The position numbers were made by a program, and so were the translations under genes. Under the pieces are notes generated by a model. The model was not told the origin of the DNA. It saw only the letters and a program-made list of their open reading frames with translations, and searched no databases. A stretch of DNA of 64,000 nucleotides from positions 372,001-436,000 of the forward strand of contig JAKCOZ010000010.1 of NCBI GenBank assembly GCA_022605955.1, given 5' to 3'. Positions 11,700 to 24,400 of this stretch are shown here, piece after piece. Source of the DNA: Rallus limicola (taxonomy: Eukaryota; Chordata; Aves; Gruiformes; Rallidae). Within the stretch, counting starts at the first letter, position 1. Each line of letters begins with the position of its first letter.

Positions 11700-14600
11700 T
11701 TTCAGACAAGCTATGCCTTTCAGTCCTAGCTTCTTTACTTTGGGAGTTATATCGGGATGTTTAGCATGTTTTGAACAGTAGTCTGCTATGGCCGAGAAAA
11801 GCACCGTAGGAGGTTCCAGGCATGTTCCCTCTTTCCAGGCAAAGGAAAAGGCTGACAGCCAAAGTGACAGGGTCTTCTTCTGTGTCCTTTTAGGAGGTTT
11901 CAGACAAGCTATGCCTTTCAGTCCTAGCTTCTTTACTTTGGGATTTATTGCTGGACGTTTAGTATGTTTTGAACTGCAGTCTGCTAGGGCCGAGAAAAGC
12001 ACCGTAGGAGGTTCCAGGCATGTTCCCTCTTTCCAGGCAAAAGAAAAAGGCTGAGAGCCAAAGTGACAGGGGCTGCTTGTGTGTCCTGTTAGGAGGTTTC
12101 AGACAAGCTATGCCTTTCAGGCCTAGCTTCTTTACTTTGGGAGTTATTGCTGGACGTTTAGCATGTTTTGAACAGCAGTGTGATAGGGCCGAGAAAAGCA
12201 CTGTAGGAGCTAGCAGGCATGTTCCATCTTTCCTGGCAAAGGAAAAGTCTGAGAGCCAAAGTGACAGGGGCTGCTTGTGTGTCCTGTTAGGAGGTTTCAG
12301 ACAAGCTATGCCTTTCAGTCCTAGCTTCTTTACTTTGGGAGTTATATCTGGATGTTTAGCATGTTTTTAACAGTAGCCTGCTATGGCCGAGAAAATCACC
12401 GTAGGAGGTTCCAGGCATGTTCCCTCTTTCCAGGCAAAGGAAAAGGCTGACAGCCAAAGTGACAGGGTCTTCTTCTGTGTCCTTTTAGGAGGTTTCAGAC
12501 AAGCTATGCCTTTCAGTCCTAGCTTCTTTACTTTGGGATTTATTGCTGGACTTTTAGTATGTTTTGAACTGCAGTCTGCTAGGGCCAAGAAAAGCACCGT
12601 AGGAGGTTCCAGGCATGTTCCCTCTTTCCAGGCAAAGGAAAAGGCTGAGAGCCAAAGTAACAGGGGCTGCTTGTGTGTGCTGTTAGGAGATTTCAGACAC
12701 TCTATGCCAATTCAGGCCTAGCTTCTTTACTTTGGGAGTTACTACTGGACGTTTAGCATGTTTTGAACGGTAGTCTGCTAGGGTCGAGAAAAGCACCGTA
12801 GGAGGTTCCAGGCATACTCCCTCTTTCCTGGCAAAGGAAAAGGCTGAGAGCCAAAGTGACAGGGTCTGCTTGTGTGTCCTGTTAGGAGGTTTCAGACAAG
12901 CTATGCCTTTCCGTCCTAGCTTCTTTACATTCGCAGTTATTACTGGACGTTTAGCGTGTTTTGAACTGCAGTCTGCTAGGGGCGAGAAAAGCACAGTAGC
13001 AGGTTCCAGGCATGTTCCCTCTTTCCTGCCAAAGGAAAAGGCTGAGAGCCAAAGTGACAGGGTCTGCTTGTGTGTCCTGTTAGGAGGTTTCAGACAAGCT
13101 ATGCCTTTTAGTCCTAGCTTCTTTACTTTGGGAGTTATTGCTGGACGTTTAGCATGTTTTGAACTGCCGTCTGCTACGGCCGAGAAAAGCACCGTAGGTT
13201 GTTCCAGGCATGTTCCCTCTTTCCAGGCAAAGGAAAAGGCTGAGAGCCAAAGTGACAGGGGATGCTTGTGTGTCCTGTTAGGAGGTTTCAGACAAGCTAT
13301 CCCTTTCAGTCCTAGCTTCTTTACTTTGGGAGTTATTGCTGGACGTTTAGCATGTTTTGAACTGCAGTCTGCTAGGGCCGAGAAAAGCACCGTAAGAGGT
13401 TCCAGGCATGTTCCCTCTTTCCAGGCAAAGGAAAAGGCTGAGAACCAAAGTGACAGGGTCTGCTTGTGTGTCCTGTTAGGAGGTTTCAGACAAGCTATGC
13501 CTTTCAGTCCTAGCTTCTTTACTTTGGGAGTTATATCTGGATGTTTAGCATGTTTTGAACAGTAGTCTGCTATGGCCGAGAAAAGCACCGTAGGAGATAC
13601 CAGGCATGTTCCCTCTTTCCAGGGAAAGGAAAAGTCTGAGAGCCAAAGTGACAGAGGCTGCTTGTGTGTCCTGTTAGGAGTTTTCAGACAAGCTATGCCT
13701 TTCAGGCCTAGCTTCTTTACTTTGGGAGTTATATCGGGATGTTTAGCATGTTTTGAACAGTAGTCTGCTATGGCCGAGAAAAGCACCGTAGGAGGTTCCA
13801 GGCATGTTCCCTCTTTCCAGGCAAAGGAAAAGGCTGACAGCCAAAGTGACAGGGTCTTCTTCTGTGTCCTTTTAGGAGGTTTCAGACAAGCTATGCCTTT
13901 CAGTCCTAGCTTCTTTACTTTGGGATTTATTGCTGGACGTTTAGTATGTTTTGAACTGCAGTCAGCTAGGGCCGAGAAAAGCACCGTAGGAGGTTCCAGG
14001 CATGTTCCCTCTTTCCAGGCAAAAGAAAAAGGCTGAGAGCCAAAGAGACAGGGGCTGCTTGTGTGTCCTGTTAGGAGGTTTCAGACAAGCTATGCCTTTC
14101 AGTACTAGCTTCTTTAATTTGGGAGTTATTGCTGGACGTTTAGCATGTTTTGAACAGCAGTGTGATAGGGCCGAGAAAAGCACTGTAGGAGCTAGCAGGC
14201 ATGTTCCCTCTTTCCTGGCAAAGGAAAAGGCTGAGAGCCAAAGTGACAGGGTCTGCTTGTGTGTCCTGTTAGGAGGTTTCAGACAAGTAATGCCTTTCCG
14301 GCCTAGCTTCTTTACTTTGGGAGTTATTGCTGGACGTTTAGCATGTTTTGAACTGCAGTCTGCTAGGGCCGAGAAAAGCACCGTAGGAGGTTCCAGGCAT
14401 GTTCCCTCTTTCCTGGCAAAGGAAAAGGCTGAGAGCCAAAGTGACAGGGTCTTCTTCTGTGTCCTTTTAGGAGGTTTCAGACAAGCTATGCCTTTCAGTC
14501 CTAGCTTCTTTACTTTGGGATTTATTGCTGGACTTTTAGTATGTTTTGAACTGCAGTCTGCTAGGGCCAAGAAAAGCACCGTAGGAGGTTCCAGGCATGT

Positions 14601-17600
14601 TCCCTCTTTCCAGGCAAAGGAAAAGGCTGAGAGCCAAAGTGACAGGGGCTGCTTGTGTGTGCTGTTAGGAGATTTCAGACACTCTATGCCAATTCAGGCC
14701 TAGCTTCTTTACTTTGGGAGTTCCTACTGGACGTTTAGCATGTTTTGAACGGTAGTCTGCTAGGGTCGAGAAAAGCACCGTAGGAGGTTTCAGGCATGTT
14801 CCCTCTTTCCAGGCAAAGGAAAAGTCTGAGAGCCAAAGTGACAGGGGATGCTTGTGTGTCCAGTTAGGAGTTTTAAGACAAGCTATGCCTTTCAGTCCTA
14901 GCTTCTTTACTTTAGGAGTTATTGATGGACATTTAGCATATTTTGAACTGCAGTCATCTAGGGCCGAGAAAAGCACCGTAGGAGGTAGCAGGCATGTTCC
15001 CTCTTTCCAGGCAAAGGAAAAGGCTGAGAACCAAAGTGACAGGGGCTGCTTGTGTGTCCTGTTAGGAGGTTTCAGACAAGCTATCCCTTTCAGTCCTAGC
15101 TTCTTTACTTTGGGAGTTATTGCTGGACGTTTAGCATGTTTTGAACTGCAGTCTGCTAGGGCCGAGAAAAGCACCGTAAGAGGTTCCAGGCATGTTCCCT
15201 CTTTCCAGGCAAAGGAAAAGGCTGAGAACCAAAGTGACAGGGTCTGCTTGTGTGTCCTGTTAGGAGTTTTCAGACAAGCTATGCCTTTCAGTCCTAGCTT
15301 CTTTACTTTGGGAGTTATATCAGGATGTTTAGCATGTTTTGAACAGTAGTATGCTATGGCCGAGAAAAGCACCGTAGGAGATACCAGGCATGTTCCCTCT
15401 TTCCAGGGAAAGGAAAAGGCTGAGAGCCAAAGTGACAGGGGCTGCTTGTGTGTCCTGTTAGGAGGTTTCAGACAAGCTATGCCTTTCAGTCCTAGCTTCT
15501 TTACTTTGGGAGTTATTGCTGGACGTTTAGCATGTTCTGAACTGCAGTCTGCTAGGGCCGCGAAAAGCACCGTAGGAGGTTCCAGGCATGTTCCCTCTTT
15601 CCTGGCAAAGGCAAAGGCTGAGAGCCAAAGTGACAGGGGCTGCTTGTGTGTCCAGATAGGAGGATTAAGACAAGCTATGCCTTTCAGTCCTAGCTTCTTT
15701 ACTTTGGGAGTTATTGCTGGACATTTAGCATATTTTGAACTGCAGTCTGCTAGGGCCGAGAAAAGCACCGTAGGAGGTTCCAGGCATGTTCCCTCTTTCT
15801 AGGTTAAGGAAAAGGCTGAGAGCCAAAGTGACCGGGGCTGCTTGTGTGTCCTGATTGGAGGTTTCAGACAAGCTATGCCATTCAGGCCTAGCTTCTTTAC
15901 TTTGGGAGTTATTGCTGGACGTTTAGCATGTTTTTAACTGCAGTCTGCTAGGGCCGAGAAAAGCACCGTAGCAGGTTCCAGGCATGTTCCCTCTTTCCTT
16001 GCAAATGAAAAGTCTGAGAGCCAAAGTGACAGAGGCTGCTTGTGTGTCCTGTTAGGAGGTTTCAGACAAGCTATGCCTTTCAGTCCTAGCTTCTTTACTT
16101 TGGGAGTTATATCGGGATGTTTAGCATGTTTTGAACAGTAGTCTGCTATGGCCGAGAAAAGCACCGTAGGAGGTTCCAGGCATGTTCCCTCTTTCCAGGC
16201 AAAGGAAAAGGCTGAGAGCCAAAGTGACAGGGGCTGCTTGTGTGTCCTGTTAGGAGGTTTCAGACAAGCTATGCCTTTCAGTACTAGCTTCTATAATTTG
16301 GGAGTTATTGCTGGACGTTTAGCATGTTTTGAACAGCAGTGTGATAGGGCCGAGAAAAGCACTGTAGGAGCTAGCAGGCATGTTCCATCTTTCCTGGCAA
16401 AGGAAAAGTCTGAGAGCCAAAGTGACAGGGGCTGCTTGTGTGTCCTGTTAGGAGTTTTCAGACAAGCTATGCCTTTCAGTCCTAGCTTCTTTACTTTGGG
16501 AGTTATTGCTGGACGTTTAGCATGTTTTGAACTGCAGTCTGCTAGGGCCGAGAAAAGCACAGTAGCAGGTTCCAGGCATGTTCCCTCTTTCCTGCAAAAG
16601 GAAAAGGCTGAGAGCCAAAGTGACAGGGTCTGCTTGTGTGTCCTGTTAGGAGGTTTCAGACAAGCTATGCCTTTCCGGCCTAGCTTCTTTACTTTGGGAG
16701 TTATTGCTGGACGTTTAGCATGTTTTGAACTGCAGTCTGCTAGGGCCGAGAAAAGCACCGTAGGAGGTTCCAGGCATGTTCCCTCTTTCCTGGCAAAGGA
16801 AAAGGCTGAGAGCCAAAGTGACAGGGTCTTCTTCTGTGTCCTTTTAGGAGGTTTCAGACAAGCTATGCCTTTCAGTCCTAGCTTCTTTACTTTGGGATTT
16901 ATTGCTGGACTTTTAGTATGTTTTGAACTGCAGTCTGCTAGTGCCAAGAAAAGCACCGTAGGAGGTTCCAGGCATGTTCCCTCTTTCCAGGCAAAGGAAA
17001 AGGCTGAGAGCCAAAGTAACAGGGGTGCTTGTGTGTGCTGTTAGGAGATTTCAGACACTCTATGCCAATTCAGGCCTAGCTTCTTTACTTTGGGAGTTAC
17101 TACTGGACGTTTAGCATGTTTTGAACGGTAGTCTGCTAGGGTCGAGAAAAGCACCGTAGGAGGTTCCAGGCATACTCCCTCTTTCCTGGCAAAGGAAAAG
17201 GCTGAGAGCCAAAGTGACAGGGTCTGCTTGTGTGTCCTGTTAGGAGGTTTCAGACAAGCTATGCCTTTCCGTCCTAGCTTCTTTACTTTGGCAGTTATTA
17301 CTGGACGTTTAGCGTGTTTTGAACTGCAGTGTGATAGGGCCGACAAAAGCACTGTAGGAGCTAGCAGGCATGTTCCCTCTTTCCTGGCAAAGGAAAAGTC
17401 TGAGAGCCAAAGTGACAGGGGATGCTTGTGTGTCTAGTTAGGAGGTTTAAGACAAGCTATGCCTTTCAGTCCTAGCTTCTTTACTTTAGGAGTTATTGAT
17501 GGACATTTAGCATATTTTGAACTGCAGTCATCTAGGGCCGAGAAAAGCACCGTAGGAGGTAGCAGGCATGTTCCCTCTTTCCAGGCAAAGGAAAAGGCTG

Positions 17601-18400
17601 AGAACCAAAGTGACAGGGGCTGCTTGTGTGTCCTGTTAGGTGGTTTCAGACAAGCTATCCCTTTCAGTCCTAGCTTCTTTACTTTGGGAGTTATTGCTGG
17701 ACGTTTAGCATGTTTTGAACTGCAGTCTGCTTCGGCCGAGAAAAGCACCGTAGGAGGTTCCAGGCATGTTCCCTCTTTCCAGGCAAAGGAAAAGTCTGAG
17801 AGCCAAAGTGACAGGGGCTGCTTGTGTGTCCTGTTAGGAGATTTCAGACAAGCTATGCCTTTCAGTCCTACCTTCTTTACTTTGGGAGTTATTGCTGGAC
17901 GTTTAGCATGTTTTGAACTGCAGTCTGCTAGGGCCGAGAAAAGCACCATAGGATGTAGCAGGCATGTTCCCTCTTTCCAGGTTAAGGAAAAGGCTGAGAG
18001 CCAAAGTGACAGGTGTTGTTTGTATGTCCTGTTAGGAGGTTTCAGACAAGCTATGCCTTTCAGGCCTAGCTTCTTTACTTTGGGAGTTATTGCTGGACGT
18101 TTAGCATGATTTGAACAGCAGTATGCTAGGGCCGAGAAAAGCACTCTAGGAGCTAGCAGTCATATTCCCTCTTTCCTGGCAAAGGAGATGGCTGAGAGCC
18201 AAAGTGACAGGGTCTGCTTGTGTGTCCTGTTAGGAGGTTTCAGACAAGCTATGCCATTCAGGCCTAGCTTCTTTACTTTGGGAGTTATTGCTGGACGTTT
18301 AGCATGTTTTGAACTGCAGTCTGCTTCGGCCGAGGAAAGCACCGTAGGAGGTTCCAGGCATGTTCCCTCTTTCCTGGCAAAGGAAAAGGCTGAGAGCCAA
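11700..18400 (+). repeat. Mosaic higher-order block, periods 1982 and 2376 bp
   Basis: Marker monomers with the variant GGGATGTTTAGCATG occur at about 11,755, 13,737 and 16,113, giving spacings of 1982 (10 monomers plus 2 bp) and 2376 bp (12 monomers). Other shared markers (for example the monomer ending with TCTATGCCAATTCAGG near 12,710, 14,692 and 17,068) keep the same offsets. Inside the units some monomers are lost, gained or swapped, so this block is a mosaic rather than clean copies. Limits are approximate. Confidence 0.75.
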
Positions 18401-21400
18401 AGTGACAGGGGCTGCTTGTGTGTGCTGTTAGGAGATTTCAGACACTCTATGCCTATTCAGGCCTAGCTTCTTTACTTTGGGAGTTATTGCTGGACGTTTA
18501 GCATGTTTTGAACGGTAGTCTGCTAGGGTCGAGAAAAGCACCGTAGGAGGTTCCAGGCATACTCCCTCTTTCCTGGCAAAGGAAAAGGCTGAGAGCCAAA
18601 GTGACAGGGTCTGCTTGTGTGTCCTGTTAGGAGGTTTCAGACAAGCTATGCCTTTCAGGCCTAGCTTCTTTACTTTGGCCGTTATTACTGGACGTTTAGC
18701 ATAGTTTGATCTGCAGTGTGATAGGGCCGAGAAAAGCACTGTAGGAGCTAGCAGGCATGTTCCCTCTTTCCTGGCAAAGGAGATGGCTGAGAGCCAAAGT
18801 GACAAGGGCTGCTTGTGTGTCCTGTTAGGAGTTTTCAGACAAGCTATGCCTTTCAGTCCTAGCTTCTTTACTTTGGGAGTTATTGCTTGACGTTTAGCAT
18901 GTTTTGAACTGCAGTCTGCTAGGGAAGAGAAAAGCACAGTAGCAGGTTCCAGGCATGTTCCCTCTTTCCTGGCAAACGAAAAGGCTGAGAGCCAAAGTGA
19001 CAGGGTCTGCTTGTGTGTCCTGTTAGGAGTTTTCAGACAAGCTATGCCTTTACGGCCTAGCTTCTTTACTTTGGGTGTTATTGCTGGACGTTTAGCATGT
19101 TTTGAACTGCAGTCTGCTAGGGCCGAGAAAAGCACCGTAGGAGGTTCCAGGCATGTTCCCTCTTTCCTGGCAAAGGAAAAGGCTGAGAGCCAAAGTGACA
19201 GGGGCTGCTTGTGTGTCCTGTTAGGAGGTTTCAGACAAGCTATGCCTTTCCGGCCTACATTCTTTACTTTGGGAGTTATTGCTGGACGTTTAGCATGTTT
19301 TTAACTGCAGTCTGCTAGGGCCGAGAAAAGCACCGTAGGAGGTTCCAGGCATGTTCCCTCTATCCTGGCAAAGGAAAAGGCTGAGAACCAAAGTGACAGG
19401 GGCATCTTGTGTGTCCTGTTAGGAGGTTTCAGACAAGCTATGCCTTTCAGTCCTAGCTTCTTTACTTTGGGAGTTATTGCTGGACGTTTAGCATGTTCTG
19501 AACTGCAGTCTGCTAGGGCCGAGAAAAGCACCGTAGGAGGTTCCAGGCATGTTCCCTCTTTCCTGCCAAACAAAAAGGCTGAGAGCCAAAGTGACAGGGG
19601 CTGCTTGTGTTTCCTCTTAGGAGATTTCAGACAAGCTCTGCCTTCCAGGCCTAGATTCTTTACTTTGGGAGTTTTTGCTGGACGTTTAGCATGTTTTGAA
19701 CGGTAGTCTGTAGGGTCGAGAAAAGCACCGTAGGAGGTTCCAGGCATGTTCCCTCTTTCCAGGTTAAGGAAAAGGCTGAGAACGAAAGTGAAAGGGGCTT
19801 CTTGTGTGTCCTGTTAGGAGATTTTAGACAAGCTATGCCTTTCAGTCCTAGCTTCTTTACTTTGGGAGTTATTGCTGGACGTTTAGCATGTTTTGAACTG
19901 CAGTCTGCTAGGGCCAAGAAAAGCACAGTAGCAGGTTCCAGGCATGTTCCCTCTTTCCTGGCAAAGGAAAAGGCTGAGAGCCAAAGTGACAGGGTCTGCT
20001 TGTGTGTCCTGTTAGGAGGTTTCAGACAAGCTATTCCATTCCAGCCCTAGCTTCTTTACTTTGGGAGATATTGCTGGACGTTTAGCATGTTCTGAACTGC
20101 AGTCTGCTAGGGGCGAGAAAAGCACAGTAGCAGGTTCCAGGCATGTTCCCTCTTTCCAGGTTAAGGAAAAGGCTGAGAGCCAAAGTGACAGGGGCTGCTT
20201 GTGTGTCCTGTTAGGAGGTTTCAGACAAGCTATGCCATTCAGGCCTAGCTTCTTTACTTTGGGAGTAATTGCTGGACGTTTAGCATGTTTTGAACTGCAG
20301 TCTGCTAGGGCCGAGAAAAGCACCGTAGGAGGTTCCAGGCATGTTCCCAATTTCCAGGCAAAGGTAAAGGCTGAGAGCCAAAGTGACAGGGGCTTCTTGT
20401 GTGTCCTGTTAGGAGATTTCAGACAAGCTATGCCTTTCAGGCCTAGCTTCTTTACTTTGGGAGTTATTGCTGGACGTTTAGCATGTTTTGAACGGTAGTC
20501 TGCTAGGGCCGAGAAAAGCACCGTAGGAGGTTCCAGGCATATTCCCTCTTTCCTGGCAAAGGAAAAGGCTGAGAACCAAAGTGAGAGGGGCTGCTTGTGT
20601 GTCCTGGTAGGAGGTTTCAGACAAGCTATGCCTTTCCGGCCTAGCTTCTTTACTTTGGGAGTTATTGCTGGACGTTTAGCATGTTTTGAACTGCAGTCTT
20701 CTAGGGGCGAGAAAAGCACAGTAGCAGGTTACAGGCATGTTCCCTCTTTCCTGGCAAAGGAAAAGGCTGAGAGCCAAAGTGACAGGGTCTGCTTGTGTGT
20801 CCTGTTAGGAGGTTTCAGACAAGCTATGCCTTTCCGGCCTAGCTTCTTTACTTTGGGAGTTATTGCTGGACGTTTAGCATGTTTTGAACTGCAGTCTGCT
20901 AGGGCCGAGAAAAGCACCGTAGGAGGTTCCAGGCATGTTCCCTCTTTCCTGGCAAAGGAAAAGGCTGGGAGCCAAAGTGACAGGGGCTGCTTGTGTGTCC
21001 AGTTAGGAGGTTTCAGACAAGCTATGCCTTTCAGTCCTAGCTTCTTTACTTTGGGAGTTATTGCTGGACGTTTAGCATGTTTTGAACTGCAGTCTGCTAG
21101 GGACGAGAAAAGCACAGTAGCAGGTTCCAGGCATGTTCCCTCTTTCCTGGCAAAGGGATAGGCTGAGAGCCAAAGTGACAGGGTCTCCTTGTGTGTCCTG
21201 TTAGGAGGTTTCACACAAGCTATTCCATTCCAGGCCTAGCTTCTTTACTTTGGGAGATATTGCTGGACGTTTAGCATGTTTTGAACTGCAGTCTGCTACA
21301 GACAAGAAAAGCACTCTAGGAGCTAGCAAGCATGTTCCCTCTTTCCTGGGAAAGGAAAAAGCTGAGAGCCAAAGTGACAGGGGCTGCTTGTGTGTCCTGT

Positions 21401-24400
21401 TAGGAGGTTTCAGACAAGCTATGCCTTTCCGGCCTAGCTTCTTTACTTTGGGAGTTATTGCTGGACGTTTAGCATGTTTTGAACTGCAGTCTGCTAGGGC
21501 TGAGAAAAGCACCGTAGGACGTTCCAGGCATGTTCCCTCTTTCCTGGCAAAGGAAAAGGCTGAGAGCCAAAGTGACAGGGTCTGCTTGTGTGTCCAGTTA
21601 GGAGGTTTAAGACAAGCTATGCCTTTCAGTCCTAACTTCTTTACTTTGGGAGTTATTGCTGGACAATTAGCATATTTTTAACTGCAGTCTGCTAGGGCCG
21701 AGAAAAGCACCGTAGGAGGTTCCAGGCATGTTCCCTCTTTACAGGTTAAGGAAAAGGCTGAGAGCCAAAGTGACAGGGGCTACTTGTGTGTCCTGTTAGA
21801 AGGTTTCAGACAAGCTATTCCATTCCAGGCCTAGCTTCTTTACTTTGGGAGTTATTGCTGGACCTTTAGCATGTTTTGAACTGCAGTCTCCTTGGGACGA
21901 AAAAGCACCGTAGGAGGTTCCAGGCATGTTCCCACTTTCCTGGCAAAGTAAACTGCTGAGAACCAAAGTGACAGGGGCTGCTTGTGTGTCCTGTTAAGAG
22001 GTTTCAGACAAGCTATGCATTTCAGGCCTAGCTTCTTTACTTTGGGAGTTATTTATGGACGATTAGCATGTTTTGAACTGTAGTCTGCTAGGGCCGAGAA
22101 AAGCACAGTAGGAGGTTCCAGGCATGTTCCCTCTTTCCAGACAAAGGAAAAGGCTGAGAGCCAAAGTGACAGGGTCTGCTTGTGTATCCTGTAAGGAGGT
22201 TTCAGACAAGCTATTCCTTTCAGGCCTAGCTTCTTTACTTTGGGAGTTATTGCTGGACGTTTAGGATGTTCTGAACTGCAGTCTGCTAGGGCCGAGAAAA
22301 GCACCGTAGGAGGTTCCAGGCATATTCCCTCTTTCCTGGCAAAGGAAAAGGCTGAGAGCCAAAGTGACAGGGGCTGCTTGTGTGTCCAGTTAGGAGGTTT
22401 CAGACAAGCTATGCCTTTCAGGCGTAGCTTTTTTACTTTGGGAGTTATTGCTGGACGCTTAGCATGTTTAGAACTGCAGTCTGCTTCGGTCGAGAAAAGC
22501 ATCGTAGGAGGTTCCAGGCATGTTCCCTCTTTCCTGGCAAAGGAAAAGGCTGAGAGCCAAAGTGACAGGGGCTGCTTGTGTGTCCTGTTAGGATGTTTCA
22601 GACAAGCTATGCCTTTCCGGCCTGGCTTCTTTACTTTGGGAGATATTGCTGGACGTTTAGCATGTTTTGAACTGCAGTCTGCTACAGCCAAGAAAAGCAC
22701 TCTAGGAGCTAGCAAGCATGTTCCCTCTTTCCTGTGAAAGGAAAAAGCTGAGAGCCAAAGTGACAGGGGCTGCTTGTGTGTCCTGTTAGGAGGTTTCAGA
22801 CAAGCTATGCCTTTCCGGCCTAGCTTCTTTACTTTGGGAGTTATTGCTGGACGTTTAGCATGTTTTGAACTGCAGTCTGCTAGGGCCGAGAAAAGCACTC
22901 TAGGAGCTAGCAAGCATGTTCCCTCTTTCCTGCCAAAGGAAAAGGCTGAGAGCCAAAGTGACAGGGGCTGCTTGTGTGTCCAGTTAGGAGGTTTAAGACA
23001 AGCTATGCCTTTCAGTCCTAGCTTCTTTACTTTGGGAGTTATTGCTGGACGTTTAGCATGTTCTGAACAGCAGTCTGCTAGGGGCGAGAAAAGCACAGTA
23101 GCAGGTTCCAGGCATGTTCCCTCTTTCCAGGTTAAGGAAAAGGCTGAGAGCCAAAGTGACAGGGGCTGCTTGTGTGTCCTGTTAGGAGGTTTCAGACAAG
23201 CTATGCCATTCAGGCCTAGCTTCTTTACTTTGGGAGTAATTGCTGGACGTTTAGCATGTTTTGAACTGCAGTCTGCTAGGGCCGAGAAAAGCACCGTAGG
23301 AGGTTCCAGGCATGTTCCCACTTTCCAGGCAAAGGAAAAGGCTGAGAGCCAAAGTGACAGGGGCTGCTTGTGTGTCCTGTTAGGAGATTTCAGACAAGCT
23401 ATGCCTTTCAGGCCTAGCTTCTTTACTTTGGGAGTTATTGCTGGACGTTTAGCATGTTTTGAACGGTAGTCTGTAGGGTCGAGAAAAGCACAGTAGCAGG
23501 TTACAGGCATGTTCCCTCTTTCCTGGCAAAGGAAAAGGCTGAGAGCCAAAGTGACAGGGGCTGCTTGTGTGTCCAGTTAGGAGGTTTCAGACAAGCTATG
23601 CCTTTCAGTCCTAGCTTCTTTACTTTGGGAGTTATTGCTGGACGTTTAGCATGTTTTGAACTGCAGTCTGCTAGGGCCAAGAAAAGCACAGTAGCAGGTT
23701 CCAGGCATGTTCCCTCTTTCCTGGCAAAGGAAAAGGCTGAGAGCCAAAGTGACAGGGTCTCCTTGTGTGTCCTGTTAGGAGGTTTCAGACAAGCTATTCC
23801 ATTCCAGGCCTAGCTTCTTTACTTTGGGAGATATTGCTGGACGTTTAGCATGTTTTGAACTGCAGTCTGCTACAGCCAAGAAAAGCAGTCTAGGAGCTAG
23901 CAAGCATGTTCCCTCTTTCCTGGGAAAGGAAAAAGCTTAGAGCCAAAGTGACAGGCGCTGCTTGTGTGTCCTGTTAGGAGGTTTCAGACAAGCTATGCCT
24001 TTCCGGCCTAGCTTCTTTAATTTGGGAGGTATTGCTGGACGTTTAGCATGTTTTGAACTGCAGTCTGCTAGGGCCGAGAAAAGCACCGTAGGAGGTTCCA
24101 GGCATGTTCCCTCTATCCTGGCAAAGGAAAAGGCTGAGAACCAAAGTGACAGGGGCATCTTGTGTGTCCTGTTAGGAGGTTTCAGACAAGCTATGCCTTT
24201 CAGTCCTAGCTTCTTTACTTTGGGAGTTATTGCTGGACGTTTAGCATGTTCTGAACTGCAGTCTGCTAGGGCCGAGAAAAGCACCGTAGGAGGTTCCAGG
24301 CATGTTCCCTCTTTCCTGTCAAAGGAAAAGGCTGGGAGCCAAAGTGACAGGGGCTGCTTGTGTGTCCTTTTAGGAGGTTTCAGACAAGCTATTCCATTCC

